Shown here: positions 1 through 10,703 of the stretch, one piece after another
Numbering within the stretch: the stretch's first letter is position 1
Layout of the letters: every line of letters starts with the position of its first letter
Origin: Serratia nevei
GTDB taxonomy: Bacteria; Pseudomonadota; Gammaproteobacteria; Enterobacterales; Enterobacteriaceae
Direction: 5' to 3'
Length of the DNA stretch: 64,000 nucleotides
Assembly (NCBI RefSeq): GCF_037948395.1
Contig: NZ_CP149940.1
Coordinates: 3,410,001-3,474,000 of the forward strand
Program-made: the position numbers and the translations under genes
The notes under the pieces: generated by a model
Seen by the model: only the letters and a program-made list of their open reading frames with translations
The model's database searches: none
Told to the model about the DNA's origin: nothing

Positions 1-1
1 G

Positions 2-667
2 GATCCCGGTCATGGCGGCATCGACTCCGGAGCCATTGGCCACACCGGTTCGCTGGAAAAACATGTCGTTCTGGAGATCGCCAGAAATGTGCGTGCACAG
101 CTCGATCGACACGGCATCGATGCCCGCCTGACGCGCGACAGCGACGTTTTTATCCCGCTTTACGATCGGGTGGAGATCGCGCACCGGCATGGCGCGGATC
201 TTTTCATGTCCATTCACGCCGACGGCTTTACCTGCCCCAGCGCCTGCGGCGCGTCGGTCTTTGCGCTTTCCAATAAAGGCGCCAGCAGCGCGATGGCGAA
301 ATACTTATCGAACAGTGAAAACGCGGCGGACGATCTCGCCGGCCCTAACGTCATCAAGAAAGACCGCTATTTGCAGAAGATACTGTTTGACTTGGAGCAG
401 ACGGAAACGATCAAAGAAAGCCTGGCGCTGGGCTCGCACCTGATTCAACATATTGCGCCCATCCATCATCTGCATGCCAAAAATACCGAACAGGCGGCCT
501 TCGTGGTCTTAAAGTCCCCGTATATTCCTTCCGTCTTGGTGGAAACCTCTTTCATCACCAACCCTGAGGAAGAAAAGCTGCTCGGCACCCCCGCCTTCAG
601 AAATAAAATTGCCACGGCGATCGCTCAGGGGATCGTCAGCTACTTTAAACGCGAAACGCACGCTTAA
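2..667 (+). CDS. N-acetylmuramoyl-L-alanine amidase, C-terminal part (5' end outside window)
   Basis: The reading frame is already open at base 2, so the true start lies upstream; the in-frame GTG at 89 is internal. The product is a zinc amidase of the Amidase_3 family, which cuts the amide bond between N-acetylmuramic acid and L-alanine in peptidoglycan. The fragment opens with the zinc-binding motif DPGHGG (His4), then a Glu at about residue 19, a second zinc His in SIHADGF, and the catalytic-Glu region VLVETSFITNPEEE near the end. The visible 221 residues cover essentially the whole catalytic domain, so what is missing is a signal peptide and perhaps an AMIN-type targeting domain. AmiA, AmiB and AmiC cannot be told apart from this part. 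Confidence 0.88.
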   Translation, partial: DPGHGGIDSGAIGHTGSLEKHVVLEIARNVRAQLDRHGIDARLTRDSDVFIPLYDRVEIAHRHGADLFMSIHADGFTCPSACGASVFALSNKGASSAMAKYLSNSENAADDLAGPNVIKKDRYLQKILFDLEQTETIKESLALGSHLIQHIAPIHHLHAKNTEQAAFVVLKSPYIPSVLVETSFITNPEEEKLLGTPAFRNKIATAIAQGIVSYFKRETHA

Positions 668-721
668 GCTTCGCCGGGGCGGCAAGCTCACAGGCTTGCC
701 GCGCACAGGGACGGTGCCATC

Positions 722-1774
722 ATGATAAAACGCAATCCTCGTTATTTTTCGGCGGGCATGCTTTTCCCCCTGCTGGCCTTGTTGCCGCGCGGCGCCTCCG
801 CCGTGTCGTTGACGGGATCGCAGCAAAACAGCCTGAATTTCTACGGCACGATTATCGCCAGACGCTACAGCGGCCAAAACGAACGCGACGACGGCGACCG
901 CAGCTACCTCTATTTCGGCCTGATAGGCAAAAAAAAGATCGCACCGCGCTGGCAGGCCTACGCCCACTGGGAATATACCGTCAGCTTCGCCGACGCGACG
1001 CGCAACAGCACCCGGCTCGCCTATATCGGCGTGCAAAACGCCGCCCTGGGCAGCCTCGATATCGGCCGCAACTGGGGCGTGCTTTATGATGTGACCGCCC
1101 TGACCGATCGCTCTCCGCTGTTTAGAGAGATGGCCTACAACTATATCGACAACTTTATGCGCGGCCGGGCGCATAACCTGCTCACCTACCGCCAAACTTT
1201 CAGCCTGTTTCAGCGGCGCGCCGCCCTCGCGCTGCAATACCAGTTCAAAGACGGCGACGAACGGCAAGCGCCGGGCAAACAAAACGGCAACGGATTCGGC
1301 GCCTCGTTCCGTTATGCGCTGACGCCGACGCTCAGCCTCATCGCCGCCGCCTCGGCGTCTCAAACCACGCAGCGGCAGCAACACGCCGCCGGTTATCGCC
1401 GGCGCATCGACACGCTGGCCGAAGGGGTTCTCTATGCGTCGAAAAAAATCTATCTTGCGGCCGTGTTCACCCAAAGCGACAACGCCATCAGCCCGCAACA
1501 AACCGCTAACCGCGGCTCGGCGTCAAGTTATGAAGCGCTCGCCAAATATCGGCTGACGGACCATATTCAACCCAACATCGGCTATACCCGCTTGATACAG
1601 GCCCGGGCAGGCCGGAACACGGACTTATTGAACTATGAGGAGTTGGGGGTCACCTGGTTGCTCAACGGCAATATGCAGGTGTTCATTAACTATGAATTCA
1701 ATAACCTTTCGCAGCACACGCCCGGCGTCGATGCGTCGGACAAGCTCGATATGGGCATCAGCTATCATTGGTGA
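722..1774 (+). CDS. Outer-membrane general porin (OmpC/OmpF-like family)
   Basis: This 350-residue protein has an N-terminal signal peptide with an ASA-type cleavage site near residue 27. The mature chain has the Tyr/Phe-rich alternating pattern of a 16-strand trimeric porin. Family hallmarks seen are an NFYG-type first strand, the GSLDIGRNWGVLYDV segment matching the enterobacterial G-x-x-x-x-GR-N-x-G-V-x-YDV motif, and a C-terminal strand ending in Trp preceded by ISYH. It should form a passive channel for small hydrophilic solutes. The length fits the family, but the sequence is divergent from OmpC/OmpF, so I assign no symbol. It lies 54 bases after the amidase on the same strand. Confidence 0.85.
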   Translation: MIKRNPRYFSAGMLFPLLALLPRGASAVSLTGSQQNSLNFYGTIIARRYSGQNERDDGDRSYLYFGLIGKKKIAPRWQAYAHWEYTVSFADATRNSTRLAYIGVQNAALGSLDIGRNWGVLYDVTALTDRSPLFREMAYNYIDNFMRGRAHNLLTYRQTFSLFQRRAALALQYQFKDGDERQAPGKQNGNGFGASFRYALTPTLSLIAAASASQTTQRQQHAAGYRRRIDTLAEGVLYASKKIYLAAVFTQSDNAISPQQTANRGSASSYEALAKYRLTDHIQPNIGYTRLIQARAGRNTDLLNYEELGVTWLLNGNMQVFINYEFNNLSQHTPGVDASDKLDMGISYHW

Positions 1775-1796
1775 TCCGCTCTCCCGCAGCCAATAA

Positions 1797-1825
1797 AAAG
1801 CCCCGCCCGGTAAGGGGCGAGGCTC
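1797..1825 (-). terminator. Rho-independent terminator of the chloroperoxidase gene
   Basis: A GC-rich hairpin (AGCC-x-CGCCC paired with its complement around a short loop) is followed on the minus strand by a T-rich tract at 1791-1797. It lies just after the stop of the minus-strand hydrolase and between convergent genes, so it may also stop porin transcription. Confidence 0.7.
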
Positions 1826-1841
1826 GCGACGCGTTGAGTCT

Positions 1842-2672
1842 TTAGCTGTTCACGAACGCCAGCAGATCGGCGTTGACCTGATCGGCATGGGTGGTCGGGA
1901 TGCCGTGCGGCGCGCCCTTATAGGTATGGAGCGTGCCGTTTTGCACCAGCTTGGCCGACAGCACGCCGGAGTCCTGATAAGGCACCACCTGATCGTCGTC
2001 GCCGTGGATCACCAGCACCGGAATGGCAATCTTCTTGAGATCCTCGGTGAAATCGGTCTGCGAGAAGGCGACAATGCCGTCGTAGTGCGCCTTGGCGCCG
2101 CCCATCATGCCCTGGCGCCACCAGTTCCAGATAATCGCCTCAGAGGGTTTGGCGCCCGGGCGGTTATAGCCGTAGAACGGGCCGGCGGGCACGTCGTAAT
2201 AGAACTGTGCCCGGTTGGCGGCCAGCTGCGCCTGGAAATCATCGAACACCGCTTTGGGGGTGCCCTGCGGATTGGCGTCGGTTTTCACCATCAGCGGCGG
2301 CACCGCGCTGATCAGCACTGCTTTGGACACCTTGTCCTCGGCGTGGCGCACGATATAGCGCACCACTTCGCCGCCGCCCGTCGAGTGGCCCACGTGCATC
2401 GCGCCCTGCACGCCCAGGTGTTTTACCACCGCGGCGACGTCATCGGCGTAGTGGTCCATGTCGTGCCCTTCCGACACCTGGCTGGAGCGGCCGTGGCCGC
2501 GGCGATCGTGCGCCACCACGCGGAACCCTTTGTTCACGAAGAACAGCATCTGGGCATCCCAGTCGTCGCTGGACAGCGGCCAGCCGTGGTGGAAGTAGAT
2601 AACCTTGCCGTTTTTGGGGCCCCAATCCTTGTAGAAAATCTCGACGCCATCGCTGGTTGTTACGTAACCCAT
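1842..2672 (-). CDS. Alpha/beta hydrolase, cofactor-free chloroperoxidase/perhydrolase type
   Basis: This 276-residue alpha/beta-hydrolase belongs to the non-heme, cofactor-free haloperoxidase group; members hydrolyse esters and form peracids. The full catalytic set is visible: nucleophile Ser97 in GHSTGGGE, Asp in HGDDDQVVP (about 225-227), His256 in APHG, and the oxyanion segment HHGWPLSSDDWD. No signal peptide is seen, so it is cytoplasmic. It is divergent from the aldehyde dehydrogenase gene, and a MerR-type promoter (2788-2818) lies about 110 bases upstream. A paralogue at 12742-13572 shares length and most motifs but lacks the serine. The physiological substrate is unknown. Confidence 0.88.
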   Translation of the reverse strand: MGYVTTSDGVEIFYKDWGPKNGKVIYFHHGWPLSSDDWDAQMLFFVNKGFRVVAHDRRGHGRSSQVSEGHDMDHYADDVAAVVKHLGVQGAMHVGHSTGGGEVVRYIVRHAEDKVSKAVLISAVPPLMVKTDANPQGTPKAVFDDFQAQLAANRAQFYYDVPAGPFYGYNRPGAKPSEAIIWNWWRQGMMGGAKAHYDGIVAFSQTDFTEDLKKIAIPVLVIHGDDDQVVPYQDSGVLSAKLVQNGTLHTYKGAPHGIPTTHADQVNADLLAFVNS

Positions 2673-2787
2673 GTCGTTTCTCCCATTTACACTATGGTTA
2701 AAAAAGAAGGTTTATACTGCGCACGGCGCCGGGATCTCTGGCTCCCTCATCCCGGTTGGCCGACGATCTTGCGTTGATCGTTTAACG

Positions 2788-2818
2788 AGTATAGGTTTAA
2801 AGCTCACTTTAAGGTCAA
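2788..2818 (-). promoter_or_regulatory. MerR-family-type promoter with 19-bp spacer
   Basis: On the minus strand a -35 TTGACC (2813-2818) and a -10 TATACT (2788-2793) are separated by exactly 19 bases. The spacer contains an inverted repeat TTAAAG-tgag-CTTTAA (2797-2812). An overlong spacer carrying a dyad is the hallmark of promoters activated by MerR-family regulators such as SoxR. It points to the chloroperoxidase gene; the divergent dehydrogenase may be co-controlled. No MerR-type gene is in the window. Confidence 0.6.
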
Positions 2819-2871
2819 ACAGGATTCGGCAAACCGCATTCCCGCTTTCACTCGGCATCAGGAGAATTCAA

Positions 2872-4296
2872 GTGCAGGGAGATGACATCCTCATGACGAT
2901 GGAGCAACGGCTTGCCGCCCAGCGCCATGCCTTCCTGCGCGACGGCGCACCGACGATCGCTCAGCGCAAAACCGCCCTGCGCCGCCTGCGGAGCGCCATT
3001 TTGGCCCAGCGCGGTGCGCTGACGGCGGCCGTCAGCGCGGACTTCGGCCACCGCTCGCCTTACGAAACCGACATTCTGGAGATCCTGGTCACCGTGCAGG
3101 CGATCGATTATCTGCTGCGCCACCTGAAGCGCTTTATGCAGCCGGAACGCCGCCACGTCGCCCTGCCGTACCAGGCCGGGCGCGCCTACGTGCAATACCA
3201 ACCTAAAGGCGTGATTGGCGTCATGGCGCCGTGGAACTATCCCTTCTCGTTGACCTTCATCCCGCTGGCCACCGCCCTGGCCGCCGGCAACCGCGTGATG
3301 CTGAAACCTTCGGAGCTCACGCCGCACACCAGTCAACTCATCGAAACGATGCTGGCGGCGCTGTTTCCCGCCGATGAGGTCGCGGTGGTGACCGGCGGGC
3401 CGGACGTCGGGGCCGGGTTCAGCACACTGGCGTTCGATCACCTGGTGTTCACCGGCAGCACGACGATCGGCCGCCAGATCATGCAGGCGGCCGGTAAAAA
3501 TCTGGTGCCCTTGACGCTCGAGCTGGGCGGCAAAAGCCCCGCCGTCGTGGCGCCCGGCGCGCTCACCGCCAGAACCGTTAACAGCCTGGCGTTCGGCAAG
3601 CTGTCGAACGCGGGCCAAACCTGCATCGCCCCCGATTACCTGTTGATCCATCAGGACGATGTGGAAAACTTCATCGCGCTCTACGACGCGGCGGTCAAAG
3701 CGTTTTACCCTGACGGGCCGACGAGCCATGACTACGGCGCCATCATCAACGACAGGCACTACCACCGTTTGCAGGATCTGCTCACCGACGCCCAGGCGCG
3801 CGGCGCGCAAATCCATCCGGTCGGCCACCGCCCGGACTCGGCGGCGGAACGGCCGAAAACCCTCGCCCCCACGCTGATCGTCGGCGCCCCCGACGACAGC
3901 CGGATCATGCAAGAGGAGATCTTCGGGCCGCTGCTGCCGATACGCACCTACGCCGCCTTTGATGAAGCGATCGACGTTATCAACGCCGGGCCGCGCCCGC
4001 TGGCGCTGTACTACTTTGGCCCAGGCGGCACGCTGCAGGACAGGCTGCTGGCGCGCACCACCTCCGGCAACGTCAGCGTCAACGCCACCCTGCTGCATTT
4101 TGCCCAGGACGATCTGCCGTTCGGCGGCATCGGCCCCAGCGGCATGGGGGCCTATCACGGCATTGAAGGATTCCGGGCGCTGAGCCACGCCAAGGGCGTC
4201 TTCATCCAAAGCCGCTGGCACTTCACCGATCTGCTGCGCGCACCGTTCGGCAAGCTGGCAGACGCGGTGCTCAAGGTGATGCTGCGGCGTCGATAA
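2872..4296 (+). CDS. Coniferyl-aldehyde-dehydrogenase-type ALDH
   Basis: NAD(P)-dependent aldehyde dehydrogenase oxidising an aldehyde to the acid; the sequence resembles the coniferyl aldehyde dehydrogenase branch (about 470-480 residues). Visible signatures are the Rossmann/oxyanion segment MAPWNYPFSL, the Glu motif LELGGKSP, the catalytic Cys motif NAGQTCIAPDY and the EEIFGPLLP motif. The frame stays open back to 2671, but that extension would overlap the divergent gene's start and the promoter region. I prefer GTG 2872, which has AGGAG 7 bases upstream; ATG 2893 is the alternative. Pairing with a divergent peroxidase-type hydrolase suggests detoxification of aldehydes or aromatics. Confidence 0.85.
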   Translation: MQGDDILMTMEQRLAAQRHAFLRDGAPTIAQRKTALRRLRSAILAQRGALTAAVSADFGHRSPYETDILEILVTVQAIDYLLRHLKRFMQPERRHVALPYQAGRAYVQYQPKGVIGVMAPWNYPFSLTFIPLATALAAGNRVMLKPSELTPHTSQLIETMLAALFPADEVAVVTGGPDVGAGFSTLAFDHLVFTGSTTIGRQIMQAAGKNLVPLTLELGGKSPAVVAPGALTARTVNSLAFGKLSNAGQTCIAPDYLLIHQDDVENFIALYDAAVKAFYPDGPTSHDYGAIINDRHYHRLQDLLTDAQARGAQIHPVGHRPDSAAERPKTLAPTLIVGAPDDSRIMQEEIFGPLLPIRTYAAFDEAIDVINAGPRPLALYYFGPGGTLQDRLLARTTSGNVSVNATLLHFAQDDLPFGGIGPSGMGAYHGIEGFRALSHAKGVFIQSRWHFTDLLRAPFGKLADAVLKVMLRRR

Positions 4297-4504
4297 GGCG
4301 GCGTGCCAGCTATCAATAACACAGCCATGAATCGCCGCAAGCTATCGCAATATTCACTCATTCCTATTTTATCTCTCCGCCGCCGCTGACTAAGCTTAGC
4401 CATGAGTCGCCCTGTGCCCGTTAGCGGCCAGGGCGATGTGATCCCATTGAGTTCAGTTATTTAGCGCAACACCCGACGCAAGCCTGACCCGCATGCCTTG
4501 TTAA

Positions 4505-6751
<2,247 letters not shown>

Positions 6752-6761
6752 ACTCCCCGCA

Positions 6762-6788
6762 ACGGCCTGCTTCGGCAGGCCGTTTTTT
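6762..6788 (+). terminator. katG Rho-independent terminator
   Basis: A 9-bp perfect stem (ACGGCCTGC / GCAGGCCGT) with a TTCG tetraloop runs directly into six T residues, 10 bases after the katG stop. Confidence 0.93.
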
Positions 6789-7278
6789 CTCCCGAGATCA
6801 ACACCGCCTCCGCTCAACGCCAGTCGCAGCGCCCGTCGTTATATTTCATTTTTCCGCTTATTCGTATTTACTCAACAAGTCATATAAAAATTTGATGGGC
6901 GGCAATTCTTTTAATGCTGTATTTATATTTAGACGGCAATGAAGACCGTAAACTCAGCTGGCTAATGCGATATATCCCATCCAGGAGAACACCGTTATGG
7001 ATTATCCTCGATTCACCTCAATATGCGCCAAGGCGGGCTTTATTCTCATCGCCGCCCCTTAGCGGCTGCGGGCCCGGCCGCCAAAGGCGCCCACCGTTTT
7101 TATGCCAATAAAAAAGAGGTTCTGCATCTGGGTGATATTTTCCTAGGCGCCAGACGCTCGCCCTTATTTAATGCTTCACCCCGCGCACTGCGCTTTTCTT
7201 TTTTATTTTTCAACCGACGGGAAAGGTCATAGGGAATCACACTTTACTCAGGAAAATAACCGCTACCTGGAGGTCATC
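6789..7278 (+). other. Intergenic region, no supported gene
   Basis: About 490 bases, more AT-rich at the left. An ATG at 6996 follows a good AGGAG ribosome site and encodes 21 residues resembling the start of a signal peptide before a TAG; the reading continues in another frame after a run of four C. This may be a frameshifted small secreted protein gene or chance. The right part should hold the promoter of the VOC gene. Confidence 0.4.
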
Positions 7279-8178
7279 ATGCAACATATTATCGGTATTT
7301 CTTCTCGTCGGCTGAGGATATCGGCCCTTGCGCTGCTGCTCCCGGCAATGTCCTGGGCGGCCGATACGGCGTCTCTCGCCGTAGGGCCGCAATATGACAC
7401 CACCCATGTTTACGTCGAACGCGGCAAGATGGATGCCTTTGTCGACAGCATTCTGAAAACCTTCGGCGGTACCAGCACCGAACGCGTGCTGGTCAACGTC
7501 ACGCCCACGCCGAGCGAAACTTACTCCCAGCTGATACTGACGCCGGCCGGCAGCTTCTCGGTGTTCGATTTCAAAACGCCGATCCCGCACCCGTTCGGCA
7601 CCGAGCGCAACGGTTTTCTGGTCAGGGATATGGACGCCGCCATCCGCCAAGCCAGGGCCGCCGGCGCCGATGTGCAGGTTGCGCCTTTCGACGATCCGAT
7701 CGGCCGCGACGCGGTGATCCAGTGGCCCGGCGGCGTTAACATGCAGCTCTATTGGCACACCAAGGCGCCTAATTACAAGCCTCTGCTGAGCGTGCCGGAA
7801 AACCGCCTGTATCTCTCCGCCTACCGCGTCGACGATTTCCTGAAAAGCTACCAGGCGTTCTCGCACGGCAAGGTCGTGAGCGACGAACAGGTCAGCGATA
7901 CGGCGATCGGCCGCAGCGACAACGGCAAGATCCGTCAGATCGAATTGGACTCCCGCTTCGGCAAAACGCGCATTTTCGTCACCGACGGGCATCTGCCTTA
8001 TCCGTTCGGCCATGAGCGCACCGGCTATGGCGTCGACGATCTGCCGGCCACGCTGGCCAAAGCGACGGCCAGCGGCGCGCAGGTGCTGTGGCGTTCGACG
8101 GCGGCGGAGCGCCGCGCCTCGGCGCTGGTGCGTTTCCCCGGCGGCTACATCGCCGAAATTCACCAGGCGGCTAAATAA
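7279..8178 (+). CDS. Exported VOC-superfamily (glyoxalase-like) protein
   Basis: A 299-residue protein with a signal peptide (Arg-rich N-terminus, hydrophobic core ALALLLPAMSWA, cleavage near residue 27). The mature part looks like two VOC repeats: THVYVERGKMDAFVDSILKTFGG with HPFGTERNGFLV in the first half, and LYLSAYRVDDFLKSYQAF with YPFGHERTGYGVDDL in the second. VOC proteins include glyoxalases and ring-cleaving dioxygenases; the substrate here cannot be read. Start at ATG 7279 is chosen for the GGAGGT at 7269-7274. It is followed by a terminator-like hairpin and then an outer-membrane barrel gene, so the two may act together at the envelope. Confidence 0.72.
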   Translation: MQHIIGISSRRLRISALALLLPAMSWAADTASLAVGPQYDTTHVYVERGKMDAFVDSILKTFGGTSTERVLVNVTPTPSETYSQLILTPAGSFSVFDFKTPIPHPFGTERNGFLVRDMDAAIRQARAAGADVQVAPFDDPIGRDAVIQWPGGVNMQLYWHTKAPNYKPLLSVPENRLYLSAYRVDDFLKSYQAFSHGKVVSDEQVSDTAIGRSDNGKIRQIELDSRFGKTRIFVTDGHLPYPFGHERTGYGVDDLPATLAKATASGAQVLWRSTAAERRASALVRFPGGYIAEIHQAAK

Positions 8179-8183
8179 ACCCA

Positions 8184-8208
8184 AGGCGCGCTGCGGCGCG
8201 CTTTTTTC
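8184..8208 (+). terminator. Terminator-like hairpin after the VOC gene
   Basis: GCGCGC-TGCG-GCGCGC stem with flanking A/T pairs runs into six T residues, 6 bases after the stop. It may attenuate rather than abolish read-through into the downstream barrel gene, whose start is only 12 bases further on. Confidence 0.8.
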
Positions 8209-8219
8209 TTCGGATATCC

Positions 8220-9509
8220 ATGATGAAACGCAAGCTTCCCGCACTGTTGCTGTTCTCCACGCTCCCCGCCCTGGCGGCGGAGCCCGCCGCGTCCCCCTGG
8301 AAAAACATCCCGTTGGGCGATACGGCCACCCTGTCTTTCGACGGTTCACTGCGCGAGCGCTATGAATGGACGGATCAACGGGATCTGAGCGGCGGACGCG
8401 ACGATACCTTCATGCAGCGCCTGCTGATTGGCGCACGCCTCGACTATGGCGACAACTTTGGCGCCTATGTTCAGTTGGGATCGTCACTGGCCACGCCGCG
8501 CGATCGCGGGCGCAAGCCGACCGACGAAGATCATGCCTATCTCGGTCAGGGCTATGTGGACTTAAAACTGCCCACCGCCTACGGCCTCGGCACCCTGCGG
8601 GTCGGCCGCCAGGAGATTGCGCTGGGTTCGCTACACCTGATGGGCACCCGCGACGGCCCCAACGTGCGCCGTTCTTTCGACGCCGTCCGCGCCAGCTGGG
8701 CCAAGGATAAAAACCGCCTCGACGCCTTTATCGGCCATCCCGTCACCCTTAAAACCGGCAGTTTCGACGACGATACCGACAACAGCCAAAAGGTGTGGGG
8801 GCTGTACGGCACCACGCCGCTGGCCGCGCTGGCTTCCGCGCTCGATCTCTACACCTTCGGCTTTGAGGATAACGATGCCCACTACGCGCAGCTCAGCGGG
8901 CAAGAGCGGCGTTATACCGTCGGCGCGCGCATTTTCGGCGCGGCGCAGGGATTCGACTGGGACAACGAGGCCGCCTGGCAGTTCGGCAGCGCAGAACAGC
9001 GCGACATCCGCGCCTGGTCGGCGTCGGCGCACGCCGGGTATACGGTGAGCGACTGGCGCTGGCAGCCGCGCTTTGGCGGCAAAATTGGCATCGCCAGCGG
9101 CGATAAAAACGGTCACGATGGGCAGCTCAATACCTTTAACGCCATGTACCCCAAGCTGCCCTACCTGACCGAGAACGGGCTGGTGGCGCCGGCTAACCTG
9201 ATCGCCATCCACCCTTCGGTCACGATTACGCCGTGGCAAACCCTGTCCATCGATTTCAGCTGGGACGCGCTATGGCGGCAACGCCGCGAGGATGCCTTCT
9301 ATCTCGGGCCGATGCGCCCGGTGAAAGGCAGCGAGCAGGGCTCGCGCTTTATCGGCAATCAGTATCAGGTCGAAACCACCTGGACGCCACGCAGAGATCT
9401 CCAGTTCAAAGTGGCCTATGTCTACTTCGACGTCGACCACAGCCTGCAGCAACATGCCGGGCTGAAAGACATGAACTTCGTGCTGGCGCAGGGCACCTAC
9501 AGCTTTTAA
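8220..9509 (+). CDS. Alginate-export-family outer-membrane beta-barrel
   Basis: A 429-residue protein with a signal peptide ending near ALA-AEPAA (about residue 20). The rest has amphipathic beta-strands and a C-terminal aromatic residue (YSF), typical of an outer-membrane barrel. Features of the Alginate_exp (AlgE-like) family are seen: the early SLRERYEW strand, the VGRQEIALGS segment followed by GTRDGPNVRRSFD, and DFSWDALWRQRREDAFY near the end. Such barrels allow diffusion of anionic or small solutes; there are no alginate genes nearby, so alginate itself is unlikely to be the cargo. Two ATG codons (8220, 8223) are equally possible starts. Confidence 0.78.
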   Translation: MMKRKLPALLLFSTLPALAAEPAASPWKNIPLGDTATLSFDGSLRERYEWTDQRDLSGGRDDTFMQRLLIGARLDYGDNFGAYVQLGSSLATPRDRGRKPTDEDHAYLGQGYVDLKLPTAYGLGTLRVGRQEIALGSLHLMGTRDGPNVRRSFDAVRASWAKDKNRLDAFIGHPVTLKTGSFDDDTDNSQKVWGLYGTTPLAALASALDLYTFGFEDNDAHYAQLSGQERRYTVGARIFGAAQGFDWDNEAAWQFGSAEQRDIRAWSASAHAGYTVSDWRWQPRFGGKIGIASGDKNGHDGQLNTFNAMYPKLPYLTENGLVAPANLIAIHPSVTITPWQTLSIDFSWDALWRQRREDAFYLGPMRPVKGSEQGSRFIGNQYQVETTWTPRRDLQFKVAYVYFDVDHSLQQHAGLKDMNFVLAQGTYSF

Positions 9510-9525
9510 CGCCAGGCCAAGAAAA

Positions 9526-9547
9526 AGGGCGCCGAATCTGGTGCCCC
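9526..9547 (-). terminator. Rho-independent terminator of the nitronate monooxygenase gene
   Basis: On the minus strand a GGGGCACC / GGCGCCC stem with a 6-base loop is followed by TTTTTCTT, immediately after the minus-strand gene and between convergent genes. Confidence 0.78.
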
Positions 9548-9554
9548 GTCTGTC

Positions 9555-10610
9555 TCACACCGCTTCCAGCTCCCTCGCCAGGGTGGCGACCAGCTCCGCC
9601 GCCGGCATCGGCCGCGCCAGGCCCACGCCCTGCCCGGCCCACAGCGACATAAACTCTCCGCGACCGGCCTTGGCCGCCGCCTGGCGGATATCGCCGGTGA
9701 GCGCGTTCTGCACCGGATAAGGCAGGATCTGCGCCTCTTCCGCGTGCATCTGCCGCATGAAATCATTAACGATGCCGCGCGCCGGGCGGCCGCTGAAGGC
9801 GCGCGTCAGGCGCGTGCTGTCATCGCCGGCGTTGCGCAGCGCCACCCGCCAGGCATCGGAGATGCCCGACTCCGGGCTGCACAGGAACGCGGTGCCCAGC
9901 TGCGCCGCCTGCGCGCCCAACAAGCGCGCCGCCGCGATGCCGCGCCCGTTCATGATGCCGCCCGCGGCGATCACCGGGATCTTCACCGCCGCCACCACCT
10001 GCGGCAGCAGGGCCATCAGGCCGACGCAGGATTGCTCGATGTCGCCGAGGAAGGTCGGGCGGTGGCCGCCCGCCTCCGAGCCCGAGACGCAAACGAAGTC
10101 GGCGCCCGCCTCTTCCCAGGCGCGGGCTTCCGCCACCGTGGTGGCGGTGCCGATCACCCGCGAGCCGGCCTTCTTAAACTGCGTGACCGTGGCGCGCGGC
10201 AGCACGCCGAAGGTGAAGCTGGCCACCGGCGGCGCCGCCTCCAGCAAGGCCGCGATCTGGTCGCGGTTGTTTTCGGCGAATTGGGTGGGGATCGGCGGCT
10301 CGCTCAGCCCCAGCGCTTCGCGGAACGGCCGCAGCAGGTGCTGGGCGCGCTTCAGCTCGGCAAGATCCGGGTGCTGCTCATCGAGCAGAAACAGATTGAT
10401 GTTGAACGGCGCGGTGGTCTGCGCGCGGATCTGCTGCACGCGTTCGAGGATCACCGCCGGTGAAAACAGCGCCGCCGCGCACGAGCCCAGCGCACCGGCG
10501 TTGCTCACCGCCACCGCCAACGCCGGCGGCGACGCGCCGTTCATCGGCCCCTGAACGATCGGATAGCGCAGCCCAAGCTCGCAGGCAAAAGCAGAAGGTG
10601 CCGTCATCAA
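9555..10610 (-). CDS. Nitronate monooxygenase (2-nitropropane dioxygenase family)
   Basis: An FMN-dependent TIM-barrel enzyme of 351 residues that oxidises alkyl nitronates, including the toxin propionate 3-nitronate. Seen motifs are the N-terminal YPIVQGPMNG, the conserved SGSEAGGHR loop carrying the likely catalytic His, the phosphate-binding IPVIAAGGIMNGRG and GTAFLCSPESG. The protein is cytoplasmic. It is a single-gene unit with its own terminator; the upstream MFS gene ends about 90 bases before its start. The exact substrate is not determined by sequence, since many family members act on other nitro or enoyl compounds. Confidence 0.85.
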   Translation of the reverse strand: MMTAPSAFACELGLRYPIVQGPMNGASPPALAVAVSNAGALGSCAAALFSPAVILERVQQIRAQTTAPFNINLFLLDEQHPDLAELKRAQHLLRPFREALGLSEPPIPTQFAENNRDQIAALLEAAPPVASFTFGVLPRATVTQFKKAGSRVIGTATTVAEARAWEEAGADFVCVSGSEAGGHRPTFLGDIEQSCVGLMALLPQVVAAVKIPVIAAGGIMNGRGIAAARLLGAQAAQLGTAFLCSPESGISDAWRVALRNAGDDSTRLTRAFSGRPARGIVNDFMRQMHAEEAQILPYPVQNALTGDIRQAAAKAGRGEFMSLWAGQGVGLARPMPAAELVATLARELEAV

Positions 10611-10703
10611 TGTGTCTCCCTGTGCTGACTACATTCGTCTTACGGCGGCCGCGCCGCCGAACCGACCAAAAGCATAGCACCTTCTCACCGCCTGGCCGTG
10701 CAG

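Noticed and set aside
2671..2871. N-terminal extension of the aldehyde dehydrogenase frame
   Set aside because: It would begin inside the divergent gene's start codon, run across the MerR-type promoter and add 67 residues not found in the family; the GTG at 2872 has a strong ribosome site.
4300..4380. OxyR-like ATAG/CTAT spacing upstream of katG
   Set aside because: Some ATAG/CTAT elements are present, but the spacing (about 6-7 bases with degraded second and third elements) does not fit the four-element OxyR pattern well enough.
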